NCBI GenBank assembly: GCA_003550325.1
Contig: QKWP01000657.1
Span: forward strand, 132,519-196,518
Length of the DNA: 64,000 nucleotides
From: Gigaspora rosea
Lineage: Eukaryota; Glomeromycota; Glomeromycetes; Diversisporales; Gigasporaceae
Direction of reading: 5' to 3'
Part shown: piece by piece, positions 1 through 10,620 of the stretch
Position numbering within the stretch: position 1 is the first letter of the stretch
Layout: every line of letters starts with the position of its first letter
Notes under the pieces: model-generated
Told to the model about the DNA's origin: nothing
What the model saw: only the letters and a program-made list of their open reading frames with translations
Database searches by the model: none
Translations under genes and position numbers: made by a program

Positions 1-2863
1 AGAAAATGTACTCAAAGTTTTTCATCAGAAAAAACTTTTGCCCATCATTTTGAACACTGTCTCAGTTTGGGGGAAGCAACTCAAGAAGTCAAATTACCTA
101 CTGAAGGGGTTGATGACTTCGAAGCATTTAAGAACTATGGGCGGATTATCAATACCCCATGTGTAATTATAGCCGATTTCGAGGCAGACAACAAAAAATG
201 CAATGAAGAATATGGAGGACAAATGCGTAAACTCATGAAACAGAAAGCAAATAGCTTCTGCTATTTGGTTCACTGGATTGATACTGGAGATGTATGGGCC
301 TTTTATATATCGGGGCGAAAATGCTACACAAGAATTTGTCCGAAGAATTGATAAGGAGTTGGTCGAAATTAATAAGGTCTTAGCTATTAAGCATGACCGA
401 ATTGAGACTGGAGAAGACAATAAAAAATTTGCTGAAACAGATATCTGTTGGATCTGCAAAGGTAAATTTACTATAGATAGCAATAAAGTCAAAAGCTTAG
501 AAAAGAAGGCATCGTGGCTTGATAAAAAGCTAAAAGAAGCCTTAAAGAATTCAGAAAATTATAAGACCTTACCAACACAAATTTTAAAAATAACTAAAGA
601 TATTAATAAAGCAAAGTATATAGACAAAAAGGTCTGGGACCACTGTCATATTACAGGTAAGTTTCGGGGACCAGCTCACAATACCTGTAATCTTGAGCTT
701 CAGATCGAAGCATGGAAGACGCCTATTCCAGTTATCTTTCATAACTTCCGAGGCTATGACTCTCAATTAGTCTGCGAGTCTGTTGGGCAATCAGTTAATG
801 CACACCAAATCAGAGTCATAGCCGAGACATTTGAGCGTTATAAATCTATGAAGGTAGGTCAGTTAAAATATATAGATAGCATGCAATTTATAAATAATAG
901 CCTGGCAAATCTTACGAAAAATTTGGGCAACAATCATCCTATTACAAGCCAGTACTTTAAAAACTATACTTCAGATCAAATTTCTCTAGTATGTCGCAAA
1001 GAAGTTTATTCCTATGAATATATCGATTCACAAGATAGATTCCTAGAGACAGAGCTTCCACCAATTCATGAATTTAGTACTTATCTTTATGGAAAAATTA
1101 GCCAAAAAGATTATGAGCACGCCCAAAAAGTATGGAAGGAATTTAAATGTCAAAATTAAGGTGAGTATATGATCTCTATCTTAAGATTGATGTACTTAGC
1201 CTGGCAGATATCTGGACCCAATTTCAAAAGACATGTATGCAATATTATAAACTTGATTCTAGTCATTATGTCTCCGCACCGGCTTTAGTATGGGATGCTA
1301 TGCTTAAAATGACAGGAGTCAAGATTGGGCTCTTTACAGACATGGCTATGCATGATTTCATAGAAAAGGCTAAGCATGGTGGGATAGCTATAGCTTGTAA
1401 GCACCATTTCAAAGCGAATAATCCTAAGATGGGCAAGACATTTAACCCATCTAAACCTACAACCTGGATAAGCTATGTCGATGCAAACAATCTTTATGGC
1501 TGGCCATGAGTCAGTATCTGCCTATCGGAAATTATCAATAGGAGGTAAGCCGTAAATATCTTGAAGATAATCCAAATGAGCAAAAAAAATATCTTGAAAA
1601 GATTCTTAATACTGAAGCAAATTCTTCACGAGGTTATTTTCTAAATATTAAGGCACACTTTCCTCTAAAGACCCATGACTATTTGAGTGATTTACCCCCA
1701 GCCGTAGAGAATATGACTGTAAGTAAAGATATGTTGTGTCCCTATACCTCAGAGCTTGTAGATAACTTGGATGGAGGACGGTTTATAGTAACAAAAAAAT
1801 TAGTTCCCCATCTTGGTCCATGAAAAGATTATGTTATCCATTACCAAGAACTCCAATATTATGTAAAATTGGGTATGATAGTTGATGAGGTTACAGAAAT
1901 CCTATCGTTTGACCAAACTAACTGGCTTGCTCCTTATATCGCCTTTAATACAGAAAAGCGACAAGGTGCTAAGAATGCTTTTGAGAAAGATTTTTTTAAG
2001 CTCATGAATAATTCGGTATATGGCAAAACTATGGAAAATGTTCGCAAATACCAAGACGTCAACTCATGGCTGTGAACAATGATAAAGATGAAAAGAAGTT
2101 TATTAATCAGATTCGTAAACCCTCTTTTAAATATGCCAGACAGCTAGGAAATACACTTGTAGGAGCACATATGGGAAAGGCCACTGTAACTCTCAACAAG
2201 CCTATTATTGTCGGAGCATCAGTCTTGGGCCTTAGCAAGCTTCACATGTACCGCTTTTGGTATGGATATGTAAAAGAGAGATATGGTAATAATGCCCAGC
2301 TCGGATATAAGGATACAGACTCATATATGTTTCAAGTTGAGACTGAGGATATCTATAAAGACATGGCAGAGCGACCAGACCTTTTTGATCTTAATGATTC
2401 TAAGACTATTGGGCTTTTCAAAGATGAGACTCCAGGCAATGTGATTACAGAATCTTATCATATCCGGGCCAAGTCATACCACTATGTCTTAGCAGATAAG
2501 TCTACAAAGTCTAAGCATAAAGGAGTTAGTAAAAAAGGTATAGATGAGATGGCTAAAAATACTTATCCAGAGAATAATTCACCTATGACCCAAGTTTATC
2601 GAGACTGTCTATTTGGTAATAAAGTATTCTATGCCAAAAATATAGGTATCCGGTCAAAGGATCATATATTATCTTTAGTCGAATCAGAAAAGAAGGCCCT
2701 ATGCCCAATCAATACTAAGCGCTGAATCTTATTAGATGGAATTACCTCTTTGCCATATTTTCATTGGAGTAATAAAGCTTATAAGAATATGGTCAAGGCT
2801 AGTATACCCCATGAAGAGGCCGAAAAAAGAGCTATAAGAGCCAAGCTTCCAGAGAAGTATTAA
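1..2863 (+). mobile_element. Polinton-type protein-primed DNA polymerase B relic
   Basis: Remains of a protein-primed family B DNA polymerase of the Polinton/Maverick-adintovirus kind; the 5' end lies outside the window. Recognisable parts in order are a C2H2-like stretch at the left edge, the exonuclease I motif ADFEA near 172-186, a Cys/His zinc-binding insertion near 640-700, the exonuclease II motif NFRGYDS near 742-762, palm motif A (YVDANNLYGW) near 1472-1504, motif B (NSVYGK) near 2009-2026 and motif C (KDTDS) near 2308-2325. In Polintons this enzyme copies the element from a protein primer. It is a fossil, broken at roughly half a dozen points, so it is listed as one block. It lies about 5.5 kb upstream of a Polinton-type integrase, which suggests one large element. 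Family assignment rests on motif order and wording and is fairly sure. Confidence 0.85.
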
Positions 2864-3202
2864 AACAAATATACGTCTCACATAGCCCCTATTTTCTTGC
2901 AAGCTCGAAAATAGATAAATAGTAAACTAATATAGTAACAAACTAGGGATTATATAATTTCTGGATTCGAGCGAGAATCGTGAGAAGGCAGGGCAATGCT
3001 TGCTCGAAGCCAGATATAAATAGTCAAAATATATTTGTTATCAATATATTTTTTTCGAGCTTGCAAGCCTCTTTTCTCATAAATTCGAAAAGAGAAAATT
3101 TGGATAACAAATTAATTCTGGCTTCGAGTGATTTATCACGAAAAGGCAGTATTATTATTTGAGTTGGTAGTACGTGACTCCAGGTCACAATATCATGTGA
3201 CT

Positions 3203-3447
3203 ACTGCGCCCTGGTGACATGGTGTCCCAGCTTGGCAGTTAGAAAAATATACTGCGTCATTTCTTCTGCGCAATTAAATCAAGCCCAGACCCGTGTCCAG
3301 ACTCTACCATATAAGTTTCAGGAGATAAATTTAACCGGATACTAATTCAGCTTCTGCTCAATTTTGATGAGCTTGGACAAGCTTGTCCAGACTCTACCCA
3401 ACATGGATATTGTGCCCTGGTGACATGGTGTCCCACCTCGGTAATTA
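3203..3447. repeat. Direct repeat pair, ctggtgacatggtgtccca
   Basis: The phrase ctggtgacatggtgtccca with similar flanks occurs near 3212-3241 and again near 3415-3447, about 200 bases apart. A second shared phrase, gtccagactctacc, follows the first copy and precedes the second. This looks like a short duplicated segment within the repeat belt. No coding function is visible. Confidence 0.6.
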
Positions 3448-3490
3448 GTTTTTTTAAGATATTTAATATCTATATATATAATACTAAAAA

Positions 3491-3649
3491 ATGGTAAATA
3501 AAATATATAATCACCAAGCAAGACTAAGTGAATATTATTCCCAGCATAAAAAGTTAAAAAAGATAGTAAAATCGTTAGAAGAGACTATAGACTGGATAGA
3601 GAATTATATAGAAGAGCAAACCGATCTTGAGTTGGGCAAAATACTATAA
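3491..3649 (+). CDS. Small helical ORF, 52 aa
   Basis: ATG to TAA encodes 52 residues, starting MVNKIYNHQARL and ending LELGKIL. It is rich in Lys, Glu and Ile/Leu in a pattern that suggests a short amphipathic or coiled helix. I do not recognise a family. It stands among the repeats between the polymerase and the retropepsin block and may be an accessory ORF of the same element. Chance occurrence is possible in such AT-rich DNA. Confidence 0.3.
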   Translation: MVNKIYNHQARLSEYYSQHKKLKKIVKSLEETIDWIENYIEEQTDLELGKIL

Positions 3650-4289
3650 GATTCAGACTTGCCTTCTTGCAATACTTGTGAGCCGGCTCAGCCAGATATA
3701 AATAGTTAAAATATATTTGTTATCAATATATTTTTTTCGAGTTTGCGAGGTTTTCTCATACAAAAAAAGCAGGACTACTGTGCCTGACATGCATGTTTAG
3801 ATTTTTTAATCAATAGCTTGTAATTGTTAGTAGATCGATTTATTTTTGGCCCATACTAATCAATTTAAGAATAAATAGATCAGCAAATCTGAAACTGTTT
3901 TTATATAAAAAGGGTTAGTTGTAAAAAATAAACTATATAAATAAGCCTATTTTCTCACAAGTGAACCGGCTCAAATAGACATGTTTACTAATCCAATACC
4001 CCAAAACATTTTATATTTTCCTTTTTTCTCATTTCATTAAAAAAAAGAGAATTCAGAAATAAATGTTTTTTGAACTTGTGGAAAAAACAGATTTATCACG
4101 AGAAGCCAGCTCACAAGCTCAAAAAAAGAAATCTAGTAATCAATAAAGGGGTTCACTTATTTTCTGCCTTCGAGTAATTTATCAAGAGAAGGCGGGAATC
4201 TAGCAGAAAGAGCTTCTATACAAGAGCTTAAACCGCAAGATCTAAAAAAGTTAACAGTTTTTTCGACAGATAGCTTTACAACCACTTCA

Positions 4290-4583
4290 TTGCATGCACT
4301 GTCCTCGGAAGACGTAGAGTCTAGACCAAATCCCATAACTTTAAAAACCTGGATAGAACTGACGGACAGAATAAAAAATTCTTTTTTTTCGCAAGATCAA
4401 AAGAAAAAAAATGTTTACCTAGCTTCTGGCTTCGAGCAAGAATTGCGAGAAGGCAGTCTGGAACCTCCTATATATTTTATTTATTCGGTTTATCCGAAAT
4501 TTTTTTCCTGTATAATTGGTATATTTGGTATATCCAGTATATCCAGTATAATATATATATCCTATTTATCTAGTTTTTTCTAA
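4290..4583 (+). CDS. Small ORF crossing a dispersed repeat
   Basis: A 97-residue reading frame whose first half is hydrophilic (starts MHALSSEDVESRPNP). Its middle is a translated copy of the dispersed 33-base repeat (ASGFEQELREG). Its tail is low-complexity Ile/Ser/Tyr translated from tandem tatatccag-like sequence at about 4500-4640. Only the first 45 residues or so could be a real protein remnant. No family recognised. Confidence 0.25.
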   Translation: MHALSSEDVESRPNPITLKTWIELTDRIKNSFFSQDQKKKNVYLASGFEQELREGSLEPPIYFIYSVYPKFFSCIIGIFGISSISSIIYISYLSSFF

Positions 4584-4691
4584 ATTTTTTTTCTGTATAT
4601 CCAATATATCCGGTATATCCAATATAATATATACATTCTATTTAATAAATTATTTTGAAATAATATATTAGATATAAAAAAAAATACTATC

Positions 4692-4985
4692 ATGCTTAGG
4701 CAACGCATAAGATGTGATGCTCCTTCTTTATCACTAGCTGATTATAATTTTATTATGCAATACCGTAATGATAGACCAAGGTCTAAAGTTTTAAATGAGC
4801 TAAAAGAAAAATATAGCATATCACAAAAACGTATTTATCAGATCTGGAGAGGCGAAGAAAAAAATAGGGTTGCCTGGGATCAACCGATTTTTTCTCACAA
4901 GCTCGAAAAAATAAATCTGGATTGCCAATCCAGATTACCGATGTATCTGGCTTCGAGTGATTTATCACGAGAAGGCGGGGTTTGA
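4692..4985 (+). CDS. Small helix-turn-helix-like ORF
   Basis: Ninety-seven residues. Residues about 16-55 read as a possible helix-turn-helix: an N-terminal helix (LADYNFIMQYRND), a basic helix (LNELKEKY), then SISQKRIYQIWRGEE, which resembles a recognition helix. The last 30 residues are a translated copy of the dispersed repeat (ASSDLSREGG). The ORF lies on the polymerase strand between the polymerase and the retropepsin block. A DNA-binding accessory role is inferred from the pattern only. The overlapping minus-strand frame looks like a shadow. Confidence 0.35.
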   Translation: MLRQRIRCDAPSLSLADYNFIMQYRNDRPRSKVLNELKEKYSISQKRIYQIWRGEEKNRVAWDQPIFSHKLEKINLDCQSRLPMYLASSDLSREGGV

Positions 4986-5254
4986 AAAGAGAAGGCGGGG
5001 AAAATTTGGTTAACGAACTAATTTTGCCTTCGAGTGATTTATTACGAGAAGGTAGGGAAAATTTGGTTAATGAATCAATTCTGTCTGAGCCGGCTCATGA
5101 TTCAAAAAAAGAAAATTTGGCTAGCAAACTAATTCTGCCTGAGCCGGCTCATGATTTATCACAAGAAGGTAGAGATCTAAATGCATTTTATGAAAAAGAA
5201 GCTATTCGTGATAAAAAAAATATAGCCAAATATCTGCATATACTAGCTAAGTAA
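4982..5254 (+). CDS. Repeat-rich ORF, 90 aa
   Basis: Overlaps the end of the preceding ORF by four bases (ATGA-like junction in the repeat). It is mostly built from repeated peptides: SSDLLREG, ENLVNE, SEPAHD, ENLASK and PEPAHDLSQEG. A non-repetitive tail follows (DLNAFYEKEAIRDKKNIAKYLH...). The three periods reflect repeat copies about 80-110 bases apart in one reading frame. The tail could be the end of a small protein. Function unknown, and real expression is uncertain. Confidence 0.3.
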   Translation: MKREGGENLVNELILPSSDLLREGRENLVNESILSEPAHDSKKENLASKLILPEPAHDLSQEGRDLNAFYEKEAIRDKKNIAKYLHILAK

Positions 5255-5358
5255 AAGATCCAGCTCATCATAGAATGATAAAAACTTCTCACATACCTCA
5301 TTGAGAACCTCTTTAGCATTGAGAGTATCAAATAACATTTTTTCAAGTTCATTATAAC

Positions 5359-8354
5359 TTATATATTTTTTTTTATTAGGATATTGGTTTCTCCCTTATT
5401 ATAAACTGAAAGTGGAATAGTAATTCTTTTTCCATTAGCTGATGCTGTAAACTCACCCTTTACTATAGGTTCCCAGCCAGCCCGATGTTGCCATCTAGTG
5501 CCAAGAATAAATAATGATATATCATTGCCATTATTATCTTTTTCTGTTGGTAAAACTGAAAACTCATCTGAAATTGTTAAGGTATTATTTCCAATACCTA
5601 TAGTAACAGGTATGTCAGAAAAGGTCCCAACAGATTGTTTTTCGCCAACAGCCCCTGTTAGTCTATAAACCTTTTTTCTATCTATTTTTAGCCCAAAATA
5701 TTTTATAAAATGGTTTGCGATATTTTCAGAAATATGTGACCCATCTGAACCCGTATCGAGTAATGCATGGGGTATTTCTAAATCATATACTTTACATGAA
5801 ATCGTAGCATAGTTATTGGGTTCTTTTATTTGCAAAAAGTTTATTTTTAATGGGTCAAGCCAATTTCGATATAATTGGGCTTCTTGATATTGTTTTATAG
5901 CATAATTTAGACACGAAGTGCTCGACTTTGTCGAGGAAGAATACCCTCCCATCTTCTCACAATAATTGCTTGAAGTCAAATATGCCGGCATATCTTTTTC
6001 TGAGCATGCGAGGAAAAATGGCTCTAAAATAAATTGATACTTTTTTATTATATTTTCCCATACTTTGGCTACTTCTTTATTCGTACAATTTTTTGAATGA
6101 TATGAATAAAATGAGTCTTTCATTTCGGGGAATAATTTACTAAGATCCGTATATATTTCTGTTAGAATTTCTTTAGGGCATTGAGAAATATATCTTGTTA
6201 AAATATATTTAACCGACTCTAAAAATATCTGATTTTCATTAATAGTTTTTTTTACTAGTTTTTTGGATTTCTTTTTTATAGAAGACTTAGAAACCCTGTT
6301 TTTTTTTTATATTAAAACAATTAGTTTCTCTAGACTCAATCTCACTATTTTCTTGGTCGCTTTCTTCTTGGCTACTTTCTTCTTGGTCGCTTTCATTAAT
6401 TATATACTCTATATCATCTTCTGATTGGCTTTGGTCTATATATTCGTATTGGGAGCTAGTAATATTATTAATCTTTTTAGTCTTTCTAACTTTGGGGCAA
6501 TTCTTTTTTGTATGGCCGGCTTTTCCACAAATAGAACAGTATCTTTCTATTTTCTTTGATTTTGTTAATTTTTTAGCTATAGGCTTTTTTGTAGCATATA
6601 ATTTTTTTGATTGTATATTGTAATTCGCATAGCCTAATCTTTTATATAATTCTTCTTCGATAAAATTTTCTAAAGCATCCGGATCTCTAGATGCTTCGTC
6701 AGAATACCCCAGTCTTTGGGCTATCAAATCTAAATGGTTATACGCTTTTTTATATATAGTTAAATTTTCACTAGGTATTGTATTGGATAAAATTATAGGA
6801 ACCGATGAATTGTTATTAACCCCATTATATGTAAAGGTAGAAGGTTTTCGCTCAAGCCATGTGTCCTTAACAGATATAAAGAAAGCATTTATATCTGCTG
6901 GATTCGTTATTTTTACTCTTGTAAATAATTCATCAGGTAAGTGAGTCCATAATATAGCCAATGCGTCCTGGTTATTATTCGGTGTTTGTAATAATAATAG
7001 ACGAATTCTGTCTTCATAGGTTTGGGGAGTGTCAGTGGGGTTAAATTTTTCTTGTGCTAATCTGGATAAAGAGGCATTGCGTGATCCTATTGTTTCTTCA
7101 TGATATTTATGCCGTAACCAAGCTAAAAATCGTGCTGGAGTATCAATATTTGTACCTGCAGGGTATTCAGCTGGGACAGGTGTATATTTACTAGACATTT
7201 TAGATTTTAAAATTTCAGCTTTTACGGCATCATTAAATCCAGCAACAGCCAATGTACTTCCATATGAAAAAACTTGTACTACTCTATTATAATATTCGTC
7301 AGGAGGTTCCTGACCTATATATTGGAGAATTTGAGCTATCAATGGGGATAATGAAGACATAACGTCTGTTAAGGTTGCCATGTTTGCTATATTATTATTC
7401 TGTAGCACAAAAATTTGTTGATTTAAATTATTAATTAATTGTTCTGAATTTCGGGCCCGATTTTTCCACTTGCCCACTTATTTTGTAATTGGTGATAGGT
7501 CTGTCTGTTTCTCAATTTTAATGCAAAGCTTTCTATAAGCAATTCTGATATCCGTCTTTTTTGTGTACGGATTGTAATTCGCCCATCAAGTTCTCGAGAT
7601 TTGAATATATTATGCCGTGTTCTGTGGGCCTCATAGGCCTGGTGGAGAAGATCATAGTCATTTTGAAGCGTAGCTAACTGGGTTTGTGAATTGGCAAACT
7701 GGATCTGTGGATTGGCTAACTGGGTTTGCAAATTTATTATCTGGGTCTGCAAATTTATATCTGGGTCTGCAAATTCGCTACTCGATTTTCGGCATTGATT
7801 GCTCGGGCATTTGCTCGTGGATATATTTGTAGCACCAATCTCTCAAACCTATTTCCGGCATCAGAAATTATATCAAGATAATCTTCAATGCCATCTATTG
7901 TAGGTGCTATTGTAATTGGACTCTGAAAATATTGTCTAATGCTATCAATCTCTTGCCAAATTTTATTATTTTGGATTGTGGCTTGATTTTCAGGAAGAAA
8001 TAATGGTCGGGAGGATCCTGGTTGTTGTGCTATATCTTGAAAATTGTTTTCTATATATAATTTTTCAAGTTTGCTAGAAAAGCAGTCTATTTCATTCTGA
8101 AAAATAGCTAACCGTTTTTCTAAATAATCTATATAATTCCCTTGATTTATAGAATTTTGGAGTGTCTTTTCTAACTGTTCTTTAAGATTAGAAATTTCTA
8201 ATCTTAATGGGTCTAGCTGCTCATTCCGAATTGGGATTTCTTTTTCAAGATAATTAATATAATCCTCTTTTGAGTCCAGATCCCATTGTAATTTGCAGAC
8301 CCGATCTTGTATTGCTAATAAAGCACCTTTAAATTTTTTGATTCTTTCACCCAT
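5359..8354 (-). mobile_element. Gag-like / zinc-knuckle / retropepsin block (fossil)
   Basis: Read on the minus strand, the block contains a coiled-coil-rich part (about 7,755-8,354), a Gag-capsid-like helical part (about 6,600-7,450), a CCHC zinc knuckle (CSICGKAGHTKKNC, near 6,495-6,540) followed by an acidic Ser/Glu tail, and an aspartic protease part with the retropepsin signature LLDTGSDGSH near 5,737-5,765. In retroelements Gag packages nucleic acid and retropepsin cuts the polyprotein. Here no reverse transcriptase or RNase H lies next to it. A divergent integrase starts 27 bases beyond its 5' end. The block is broken at about three points. It is either an LTR-retroelement gag-pro relic or a set of genes belonging to the surrounding Polinton-like element. 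Confidence 0.7.
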
Positions 8355-8381
8355 TTTTTTTCACAAGCGAGCTGGCTCAAA
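8355..8381. promoter_or_regulatory. 27-bp divergent intergenic gap
   Basis: Only 27 bases separate the 5' ends of the Gag-like block (-) and the integrase (+). The gap contains cacaagcgagctggctc, which resembles the caagctcg/ccggctca pieces of the repeat belt at 2,961-5,171. A shared bidirectional promoter, or a repeat-derived one, is an inference from spacing alone. Confidence 0.3.
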
Positions 8382-9449
8382 ATGTTGTCTATTCCTATAA
8401 TACAAATAGATTCTGGAAATGTTAGTGAACTAGATATATCTATTGCCTTGCGTAAAATTTATTACTATCCTAATGGTTATCAAAGAACCATAAAAAAATT
8501 GTATGAAGCTTCTCTAAAAGCCGGATATGATTTTTCTATAGATGAGGTATGTAATTGGCTTGAAAAACAGGCTTTATATCAGATTCTTAAACCCCGTCCA
8601 AGATTTATTCCTAGAGCCTCATTTAATAGTATACAAATTCCTAATGAATGCCATCAAGCTGATATTCTTTATATGCCCCATGACCGAATTAATAATATAA
8701 CTTATAAATATTGCTTATGTATAGTAGATGTAGCTTCACAATTTAAGTGGGCAGTTCCTTTAGCTAATAGGTCAGCTTATTCTGTGGCCAAGGCCTTTAA
8801 GAAAGTTTATAGTAATTCCAAATGCCCTCTTATTTGGCCTAAATTATTAATGGTCGATCCTGGTTCTGAATTTAAATCTGATTGTAAAGAATTAATGGAA
8901 AAATATAATGTTAAAATTAAGGTTGGCACATCTCATAGAAGTCAAGGTATTGTCGAAAGATTTAATCGTACTTTAGCTGAAAAATTATTTCAGTTACAGG
9001 ATGCCTCTGATTTATTATTACCTATATTTAAGAGATCAAGAGCCTGGGTTAAAAATCTTTATATAATTATTGATAACTTTAATAATTCAGTAAGTAGATT
9101 AATTGGCATGGCCCCGGCAAAAGCCATAAAAATGAATTAGATTATTTCAGCATCTTCTAAGTTACGCAATGGGCCTATAGGATTTAATGAGTCTAAATTA
9201 GATTATAATACTTTGGTTAGATATTTACTTGAACCGGAAGAGCTGGAAGGTGGTTTTAAGAGAGCAACTGATATGAACTGGTCTACCCAAGTTTATAATA
9301 TTCGTGAAGCTTTGGTGCAAAAAAATCAGCCAATCTTGTATTGGCTAGAAGATGATGAGAGCAATGGCCCGAAGCGGTCTTTTGTTAGAGAAGAGCTTCA
9401 AGTTGTAAAAGATATAGAATTACCCCCTCAGTGGGTACTTACGAATTAA
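8382..9449 (+). mobile_element. Polinton-type rve integrase relic
   Basis: A retroviral-fold integrase of the kind carried by Polinton-like elements. The N-terminal region (YYPNGYQRTIKKLYEA) is followed by the catalytic core, with acidic residues in HQADILYM (near 8661), LMVDPGSEF (near 8856) and GIVERFNR (near 8955). A C-terminal part near 9,213-9,449 contains YLLEPEELEGG and PKRSFVREEL. It would join element ends to the target. It stands divergent to the Gag-like block, and on the same strand as the polymerase relic at the left of the window. It appears broken at about one point. Family call is confident. That it belongs to the same element as the polymerase is an inference. Confidence 0.8.
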
Positions 9450-9508
9450 AAATTTTATAATATAAAAGATGTTCGTGGAATGCTTCAAGTTGGTGTTCCT
9501 CTGGTCTT

Positions 9509-9889
9509 TTATAAATTAATAAATTCTTCTGTTTCTTTATCGATCTGGGCTTCGTCAACAAAGTGGTCTTGGGCTAATTTGTAATATAGTTTATATAGTT
9601 CTATAATCGAATTAAGAATCTTTGGATCTCGCCTATACCATGATTTATAGTCATTCATAATTTCATTATATTTGTTTTTATTGGGAAATATTGTCATGGC
9701 CAAATTTTGTATATATTCTTCTGGGTCTTCTGCTTGGCGTAATTGTCTAATTCTTTCTTTATAATTTTGCATGAACTTGCCGTCTTTTGGTTTTCTATAA
9801 TAGAGGCCTGCTTTGATTACATTAATTAAAGCTTGCTCGACATCTTTGTATGTGGGCTTGGTTTCGATTAATTGGTTTTGGGTGCTCAT
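9509..9889 (-). CDS. Unknown 126-aa ORF
   Basis: Starts MSTQNQLIETKPTY. Charged and predicted helical, with many Tyr and Lys residues, ending in an acidic tail (ETEEFINL). No signal peptide or membrane segment is visible. It is convergent with the integrase, 59 bases downstream of it, and 74 bases from the next ORF, so it probably belongs to the same element. I do not recognise a family. The frame is open throughout and its amino-acid mix is protein-like rather than low-complexity. Confidence 0.5.
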   Translation of the reverse strand: MSTQNQLIETKPTYKDVEQALINVIKAGLYYRKPKDGKFMQNYKERIRQLRQAEDPEEYIQNLAMTIFPNKNKYNEIMNDYKSWYRRDPKILNSIIELYKLYYKLAQDHFVDEAQIDKETEEFINL

Positions 9890-9963
9890 TGTAAAAGAAA
9901 ATTTTTATATAATACCTTTACAGACTTTTTTCTTTAATTAATTATTTTTCCCTATAAGCAAAA

Positions 9964-10200
9964 ATGATCGAAGAATATTCTTGCCCATATTTACACAATA
10001 ATGGCGAGGCTTGCGGTAGGCCTTGTATGCTATTCGAAGGGTGCCACTTTCATTGGAAATCTAAGGTACGCATTTTGTGTAGTAAATGTGGTAAGCCCAC
10101 TAGCTTGAGTTCTGGGCGATGTCCATTACATGTTAAGGGCTATTATGTGATCCAATATTATAACAGATTGCGTAATAAAGCCTTAAAAAACTTAGAATAG
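9964..10200 (+). CDS. Small Cys/His-rich putative zinc-binding protein
   Basis: Seventy-eight residues with two Cys/His clusters. The first runs over CPYLHNNGEACGRPC and GCHFH (about residues 7-30). The second has CSKCGKP and GRCPLH (about residues 39-57). The pattern suggests two treble-clef-like or ribbon zinc sites. A basic C-terminal tail (RLRNKALKNLE) follows. The start codon is preceded by AT-rich sequence. It is the last ORF before the repeat-rich right flank of the virus-like cluster, which fits a small nucleic-acid-binding accessory gene. The function is inferred. Confidence 0.5.
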   Translation: MIEEYSCPYLHNNGEACGRPCMLFEGCHFHWKSKVRILCSKCGKPTSLSSGRCPLHVKGYYVIQYYNRLRNKALKNLE

Positions 10201-10385
10201 ATAGTGATTTTTAGTAAGTCTTATTGGTAAGACTTTGCTGGGTTAAATTTTTTTGGTAAGACTTTTGGTAAGACTTTGCCGGATTAATATTTTTGGTAAG
10301 ACTTTTTGGTAAGACTTGGGTATAGGAAACAAAAAGTCTTACCAAAAATGGGGCAAGCCCCATTTTCGGTAAGATTTTTGTCCTT
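10201..10385. repeat. Tandem and inverted ttggtaagactt units
   Basis: The phrase ttggtaagacttt occurs at least five times in direct orientation and once inverted (aaaaagtcttaccaaaa near 10,330). It is followed by a short palindrome, ggggcaagcccc. The right flank of the virus-like cluster therefore holds a compact hairpin-forming array. It could be the element's terminal repeat, but the matching left end is outside the window. Confidence 0.6.
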
Positions 10386-10469
10386 TGCTAGATAATAATA
10401 AATCGCTTTTTGAATTAATTCTAGAATGATATAAAAAATAGTATGCATTTTAGGCTTGAATGGGCTCGC

Positions 10470-10512
10470 AGAGAAGCACACTCGGACACTTCGGTCCTTG
10501 GTGCTCTCTGCT
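10470..10512. repeat. Hairpin gcagagaagcac...gtgctctctgc
   Basis: A 43-base segment can fold into a hairpin: outer stem gcagagaagcac with gtgctctctgc, and an inner ggac/gtcc around a cttcgg loop. It is GC-richer than its surroundings. No partner gene is evident. Confidence 0.45.
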
Positions 10513-10620
10513 TGTTTCAAGGGCAAGGAGATAGCATAATGTTTTGTTATCTTGTTTGGATTTAAAAACATAGCTAGAGCGTTAACAAAGACTATGTACT
10601 CCTTAATGTTGGAAGCCCAA

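Larger units (their letters stand above)
2961..5171. repeat. Dispersed 33-bp repeat belt (cttcgagtgatttatcacga core)
   Basis: At least seven copies of a roughly 33-base motif lie at 2961-2993, 3118-3150, 4164-4196, 4426-4457, 4947-4980, 5024-5057 and about 5137-5171. A half copy lies at 4090-4107. The core reads cttcgagtgatttatcacga followed by gaaggcggg. Related short pieces such as cacaagctcgaaaa and gagccggctca occur between them, and gccggctc is self-complementary. Another copy in reverse orientation sits inside the retropepsin block near 5,945-5,985. Where an ORF crosses a copy it encodes peptides like SSDLSREG. The spacing is irregular, so this is a dispersed rather than tandem family. 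Mobility is inferred only from its scatter. Confidence 0.75.

Noticed and set aside
2980-3162. 60-codon + strand frame in the repeat belt
   Set aside because: Consists almost wholly of translated repeat copies and low-complexity sequence.
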